A stretch of 64,000 bases of DNA from Voacanga thouarsii (Eukaryota > Streptophyta > Magnoliopsida > Gentianales > Apocynaceae), in contig JANUWF010001060.1 of assembly GCA_026120185.1 (NCBI GenBank), positions 634,001-698,000 of the forward strand, written 5' to 3'. The notes beneath the pieces are model-generated. The model worked only from the letters and a program-made list of their open reading frames with translations, was not told the origin of the DNA and searched no databases. Position 1 is the stretch's first letter; every line of letters begins with the position of its first letter. Shown in pieces: positions 58,465-64,000 of this stretch. The translations under genes and the position numbers were made by a program.

Positions 58465-60023
58465 TTGTGATACATTTTCTCTTCTTATTCACTCTTGTTT
58501 TTCTTTTCTCTTTTACTGTCTTTTCTAGTTAGTTTTTTATTTCTTTCCTTTATTGTACTATTTTCTTTCTTTTGTTTTTGATTTATTTCTCTTTTCTAGT
58601 TTTTATGCTTTGGTGTGCTCTTTTGCATTTTTCTTTTTAGGTACTTCGCCAATGTCTCGTTCTTCAAGCATTCAGCTCTTGTACAGCACATTACACTATC
58701 TATGGAAGTATTGACTTTCTTATCTCTTCTCCTGTATATTTTTTGTCCTACGGCATTGTTTAATTCTTATTCTTTTTATTTGGCCATTGAGGACAATATT
58801 CAGTTTAAGTGTGGATGAGTGATTTGATTGAAAATTTTTCTATGCATATCTATGCATATACCTTATCCTTCTCGTGAGCAAAATTTTCAAAATTTTTCTA
58901 AATTTCTTTGAGATTTCAAGCTGTATTTTTAATGTATGTCTTTATGATGGATTATAGAGCATATGTTCTAGATCATTTATGGCTTATGCATGACTTTTTG
59001 CACTCACTTGGACGAAGTAATTCTTAATCAAATGCTTTACATTGTTCTTAAACCTAGTTTTCTACTAAAATTCATGAAGCATTCTAGAACTTACTTGAAT
59101 ACCTCTCGAGGCGAAATAAGAAAGACAATCATGATTTAACTTAAGGATGACGGTAATAGACCTTCTTTGGATAGTTTGAGCTTTTCAAACCTACCTATTT
59201 TGATATGATCCATAGTGCCTATTTTGAGCCTAAATTGTTGATTTCTTTCTTTAAAACCCATCACAATACTTTGTCCATTGCTTGTTTTTGAGAGTTTGAA
59301 TAATTTTTCAAATCTTTATACTCTTGATGGATGAAAGTACATGAAGGAGAATGTGAGGGAGAGTACTTGGAGAAAGATCATGACTCATTACTTGCAGTCA
59401 TGTATCAAGAGTTGAGTTGAGCTGGAAAGTGACAAGAAAGCAAGGAAAGAAAAGAAAGAGAAAGAGAGATTAAACACAAGAAAAGAAAAGAAAAAGCTAC
59501 TAGAAAAGATGGAAAGGAAGAAACTGAAAAAGAAAAGAAAGGCAGCAGTGAATGACAAAAGAAGAGAGAGAAAGAAAAAAAAAGAGAAAGAAAAGAAAAA
59601 TTGTTGAGGAAAAAAAAAAGAAAAGAAAGATCACAAAAGAAATGGTGATTGAGCTGCAAAAGTTGAGTTTATATCAAGTCCTTGACACCATTGCTGACAA
59701 TTTGAGTGATCTTATGGGAAAAAAATAGAGAAGAGTTGATGAAAAGAGACAAGAAAAAGAGAAAATTGCAAGATTTGCTTAAGTTGCACTGGAATTGCTA
59801 AATAAGGTTATGGTTGTGATTGATTTTTTTGGAATGGGAGAGTAAGAAGAGTTGGAAATTATTGATACATTTTGTTTATCCTTTTCTTGCGAACTCTCAG
59901 TTTCTTTAACATTTGATTCTCCTATATCCTTCGATTGATAAGCTACATTACAAGCTTAAAAGTCCTACTTGATCTAAGTAGAATCATGATATGTCACGGA
60001 TTAGTGGAGAGAGTTATGAAAAG
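58465..60023 (+). other. 3' region of the Athila-type element with a purine-rich tract
   Basis: No coding supported. CAGTTTAAGTGTGGATGAGT (58801-58820) looks like a decayed purine-tract motif. At 59400-59640 a G/A run on the plus strand, built on AAAGAAAAG and GAGAAAGA units, spans some 240 bases. Confidence 0.6.
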
Positions 60024-61540
60024 TGATAGGGGCTAAATTAGTCATACTTTTCCTAGTTATTTAAAGTTCTTTTGTGATACATTTTATTCAATAACTAGTC
60101 ATATTCCTTCATAGTTGAGATTTTACCCTTGGAAAGGTATTTTGTTCATTATTACAGAATTTTTGGGTAAAATGAAGTAAAAACATCGCAAAACAGAATA
60201 GAGGCGGCGCCGGCCAAGATAGAGGAACCAGTGCCAGGCATGCACTGTTGACACGAACTTTGAGGCAACTAAAAAATGGTCAAAATAGAGTGAAATAGAG
60301 TGGAACCGGCGCCAGCTCCAGTAGCCAAGGCGGCGTCGACTGCATTCTGGAATACATTGTACGGAATTCGAAAAATCAACGAACGAGTAGAGAATCAGAA
60401 CACAACCGATGCCGGCTCCAGTAGCCAAGGCGGCGCCGGCTGTGCTTTGAGGAAAAGGCGGAGGTTTGATTTTTCTACGCGATTTTTGGTAATCTGTGGA
60501 GTTTTAGTACTTTCCTACTTCTACTTGGCCTAGAACATTACACCAACGAGTTTAGGCACTTCCCAAGCCTATAAATAGATACAAAACACAAGGAAAAATG
60601 GGAGAATCCACTTATCATCATAAAAAATCACTCAAATCAAAGGAGGAATTCTTCAATTCAATGAGGGTTATGCAAGAAGGTCTTCAAAGGAAGAAGAATG
60701 AAGCTTGTCTATAAGTGATTTCTTTTGCTTTGTTTTCTTTTTCTTGAACAATGATATATTAATTATTTTATTGTAATTAGACATTATTTTAGATATTCAT
60801 GGTTTTTAGAGTTATTTGATCTTTTAATTAATTGATTGTTACTCTTAGTATTTAATTACTTTGGTTGATTACGAGATTGATTAGTTATTTCTTTCCATTG
60901 ACTTGCTTGGGAAAGGGGTTGATAAAGGTTTCAATTTAATTAGTTTCATATTTGTTGTCTCTTAACTTGCTTGGGAAAGGGGTTAATTGCTAAGAACTGG
61001 TAATTAAAGGTTATGTCTGTCAGAGTATGGATTCATTGGTTAATTTCATGTTTTAAGTTTGCCAGAGTATGAAAATTTAATCAAGGATTGTGTCTAATGC
61101 ATCTTTTGGATGAATTAGTTGAGACAAAGTATATGATGCTAATTTATCTAGAAGATAGTGATTTCATGGATTGAAAAAGAAGTGAGTCTACTTTAATCTT
61201 TCATGATGCCAGGAGAATAATTAGTTATGATAAGGGTTGGATGCTTTAAGATCATGGTTGTCTAAACAATGGTTTGAGTTACATAATTTTCCATCATTGA
61301 CATGTATATATTATATTTTTTTTATTTCGTTTTCACTTTATTGAGTCGGTTAAACAACGAAAGAAAATGGATTAATGCATACTTGTTCCTTGAGGATCGA
61401 CACTCGTTTGAACCCTATGCTATGTTAATGATGAGTATGCTTGCTCATATGTGTAATTTGGGTTTAACGTTTTAATGTAAACTTGATTGGAAATGTGCTT
61501 AGTTTCTATGCAATTTTTTTACCTAAATCCATACGTATCG
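60024..61540 (+). mobile_element. solo LTR of the Athila family, inserted in its own 3' region
   Basis: 1517 bp from TGATAGGGGCTAAATTAG to CATACGTATCG, flanked by a perfect target duplication aaaag (60019-60023 and 61541-61545). The terminal CA has become CG. Part of the GC-rich block is duplicated (GCTCCAGTAGCCAAGGCGGC occurs twice, near 60315 and 60415). No primer site or gag follows. Confidence 0.8.
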
Positions 61541-61670
61541 AAAAGTAAGCTTATGGAATGCAATTCTTTTTGAACTAAATTCTTTCCAATGGTTTGAGAA
61601 TATTATTAAGTATTAGGATGGTTCTACTAAGTCATTATTCACTTACACGAGTCTTGCATTTGTTGAGAAA

Positions 61671-63651
61671 TGATAGGGCCTAAATTAGTCATATTTTTTC
61701 TAGTTAATAATTGGTCATATTCCTTTATATTTGAGATTTTACCCTTGAAAAGGTATTTTGTGCATTATTTCAAATTTTATGGGTAAAATAAGATAAAAAC
61801 ATCACAAAATAGGATAGAGGCGACGCCAGCCCAGGAAGGTTGAACCGGCACCGATTAGCTACTGGCAGCATAGGAAGAAAATGAATGGAATAGAACATTG
61901 AAGTTGGAAATTAAAGAAATAAACCTTGGTCAACAATTTCGGCAGCCTCATGGCTGCAAGCTAAAGCTGGACAACAAAAGCAACAATTGATCAAAGCATG
62001 AAAATCGGTGGGGCCAAGAAGGAAACAAAAGTCAACAATGGTAGGCTGTAAAGGAAGCAGCCAAAACAAGGAAGAAGGAAAGAAACGACAAAAGCAAACA
62101 ATTTCGGTGGCTTGGTTGTGGCTCAATTGAGCCGATGCAACAAAGGAAAAGGGACAGAATTCGGACAGCAAGACAAGATAAAAGCGAGAAAAAAAAGGAA
62201 GCAATTCGGTGGGTTTAGTTCGGCTGAGCAAGCCGACGGCAGGAAAGAAAAGGAAAAGCAGAAGCAACAAAGCAAGGATTTCGATACAGAAACACAGTCA
62301 ACAAAAGCGGCACAAAAGGAGGCTTCGATTTCGAATGCAACAAGGAGAAGACGGCTCAGCAGTTTTATAGCTCAAATTGAAGCCGATTTCAGTGATTGCC
62401 ATTCAAGAATTCAATTGAAGTCCAATTCAACAAAAACAAGGTCTTCAGTAGAAACGACAAAGTCCAATTCAAATTGAATTTCCAATTTACAAAGTCAAGA
62501 CGGTGGACTACTGAGTTTTCCTTTAATTTATTATTTTTTTAGGTTTTTATGTTAGCTTTTATTAAACCTTTTTGGGTTTGGATTATTTAGGTAATTACTT
62601 CTTTACTTAGGATTCTTTTAGGAATTTTGTAAACATATAAATAAAGGTCAATTTACCCTAGAAAGAGAGGTGCACAATGTAGGGATTTAGATTTATTTTA
62701 AAGTGCATCACCAATATTTTCTCGAGATGAATAATTTAAGGTGGATTGTACAAGAGGGTCTATGAAAGGAAGAAGAATAAGGCTTGTCTATGAGTATCTA
62801 TTTCTTTCATTTGTTTTCTTTTTCTTGAACAATGATATGTTAATTATTTCATTATAATTCGACATTGTTTTAGATATTCATGATTTTTAGAGTTATTTGA
62901 TCTTTTGATTAATTGATTGTTCTTCTTGGTATTCAAATACTTGGGCATATTACGAGATTAATTGGTTGTTTCTTTTCATTAACTTGCTAGACCAAAGAGG
63001 TTGATTGTAGTTGCAATTGATTAATTTCATATTTATTGGCTGTTAACTTGCTAGACCAAAGAGGTTAATTGTCGAGGATTGAGTAATTGAAGGTTAATTG
63101 ATGTTTGCCAGACCAAGAATTCATTGATTAATTTCATATTTTAAATTTTCCAAACTAAAGAAATTTAATTAAGGATTGTGTTTAATACATATTGTGGATG
63201 AATTAGTTGAGACAGACCAAGTGATGCTAATTTATCTAGAAGGTAGTAATTAGTTGAGACAGATTAAGTGATGCTAATTTACCTTTATCCTTCATGGTGC
63301 CAAGAGAATGATTAGTTATGACAATGGTTAAGTCCTTTGAGATCATATTTGTCTAAATAATGGTTTGAGTTACATACTTCTCCATCATTGACATGTATAT
63401 ACTTTTATTTTTATTTTATTTTATTTTTCTTTTTGTTTCTTTTTCACTTTATCGAGTCGATTAAATAATGAAAGAAAGGTGATTAATGTCTACTTGTTCA
63501 TAGAGGATCGACACTCGTTTGAACCCTATGCTCGGTTAATGATGAGTATGCTTGCTCATATATGTGATTTAGGTTGAACGTTTTAATTTAAACTTGATTG
63601 GGAATGTGCGTAGTTTTTGTATAATTTTTACACCTAAGTCTGGATACATCA
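61671..63651 (+). mobile_element. second solo LTR of the Athila family, variant form
   Basis: 1981 bp from TGATAGGGCCTAAATTAG to GGATACATCA, with flanks agaaa (61666-61670) and tgaaa (63652-63656), a 4-of-5 target duplication. Its outer parts match the other family LTRs, but about 61850-62700 is different sequence containing three degenerate copies of CAATTTCGGTGGCTTGGTTG. ORFs on both strands in that block (61911-62477) show no known motif. Confidence 0.72.
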
Positions 63652-63656
63652 TGAAA

Positions 63657-63802
63657 GATGTAGTAACATGTGTTTTATGTTCTTGAATAAAGAAAGCATT
63701 GAAGATATTGTTTTGAAATTGATTGAGCGATTTGATGAAACCTTGTGTTTTCCTACTTGTCTTTAATACTTTGCTTGAGGACAAGCAAAGTGTGGGGGAA
63801 TA
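63657..63802 (+). other. end of the Athila internal region with polypurine tract
   Basis: GCTTGAGGACAAGCAAAGTG followed by TGGGGGAATA (to 63802) is the usual form of the gypsy purine tract and primes plus-strand synthesis just before the 3' LTR. Confidence 0.8.
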
Positions 63803-64000
63803 TGATATGGGCTAAATTAGGCAAATTTTTTCTAGTTATTTGAGCCTCTTGTGTAATATATTTTGTTTAATAACTAACCATATTCCTTCATATTTGAGAT
63901 TTTACCCTTGGAAAGGTATTTTGTTCATTATTTCAGATTTAAAGGTAAAACGAAGCAAAAACGTCGCAAAACAGAATAGAGGCGGCACCGGCTATAATGA
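63803..64000 (+). repeat. 3' LTR of the Athila-type element (cut by the window edge)
   Basis: Starts TGATATGGGCTAAATTAGGC and follows the 5' LTR at 53061 closely for the 198 bases available. Confidence 0.85.

Larger units (their letters stand above)
53061..64000 (+). mobile_element. Athila-type gypsy retrotransposon lacking pol
   Basis: 5' LTR (53061-54551), tRNA-Asp-type primer site, gag, a second ORF, long 3' region, purine tract (63790-63802) and the start of the 3' LTR (63803), which runs off the window. No protease, RT, RNase H or integrase is found between gag and the second ORF, so the copy is non-autonomous. Two solo LTRs of the same family sit in its 3' region (60024-61540 and 61671-63651). 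It is inserted in the minus-strand SIRE-type element. The Athila name rests on the primer site, gag and ORF order. Confidence 0.8.

Noticed and set aside
62112..62477. 121-codon plus-strand ORF rich in Lys and Ser, with an antisense ORF
   Set aside because: It lies in a variant solo LTR, shows no domain, and the composition follows the purine-rich sequence.
60024..63802. Tandem LTR array produced by unequal recombination
   Set aside because: Target duplications at both inner LTRs indicate separate insertions followed by solo LTR formation.

Overview
The window is repeat-dense DNA from a plant nuclear genome, most likely a eudicot. The evidence is the mix of Ty1/copia families (an Angela/BARE-type and a SIRE-type among them), Ty3/gypsy LTRs of Tekay and Athila type, a CACTA transposon, and the AT-rich sequence. 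I found no intact host gene. Almost every coding stretch is a decayed retrotransposon ORF with frameshifts and stops. The one recognisable cellular gene is a broken RWP-RK (RKD-type) transcription factor gene at about 2.1-3.5 kb.

Left part (1-19 kb). A minus-strand copia element runs from its 5' LTR (4171-4518) off the left edge. Its gag and its RT/RNase H are present, but where protease and integrase should be there is an antisense RKD-like gene with introns. A copia 3' end (5057-5583) follows, then an unclassified LTR-like sequence broken by a CACTA element (6519-7914) and by a full-length plus-strand Angela-type copia element (8194-16321). After that comes decayed minus-strand copia pol (16690-19030).

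Middle (19-45 kb). That minus-strand copia pol is split by a plus-strand SIRE-type element (19031-45283, target duplication attat). The SIRE element was invaded by a gypsy-type solo LTR (21700-25995, duplication gcaaa) and by a minus-strand Angela-type element (31523-42203, duplication actgt). The Angela element itself holds a solo LTR (35276-36720, duplication ttacg). Every junction can be read to the base, so the order of insertion is fixed. SIRE carries gag, pol and a third ORF after pol.

Right part (45-64 kb). The rest of the split copia, a second decayed copia copy and a MITE-like repeat lead to the 3' half of a second SIRE element on the minus strand, with the same third ORF. That copy is cut by an Athila-type gypsy element (53061 to beyond the window) with a tRNA-Asp-type primer site, gag and a plant transposon-type ORF but no pol. 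Two solo LTRs of its own family sit in its 3' region.

The parts do not form a pathway. This is a nested archive of transposition in which the RKD-like segment and the conserved SIRE third ORF are the most unusual contents.
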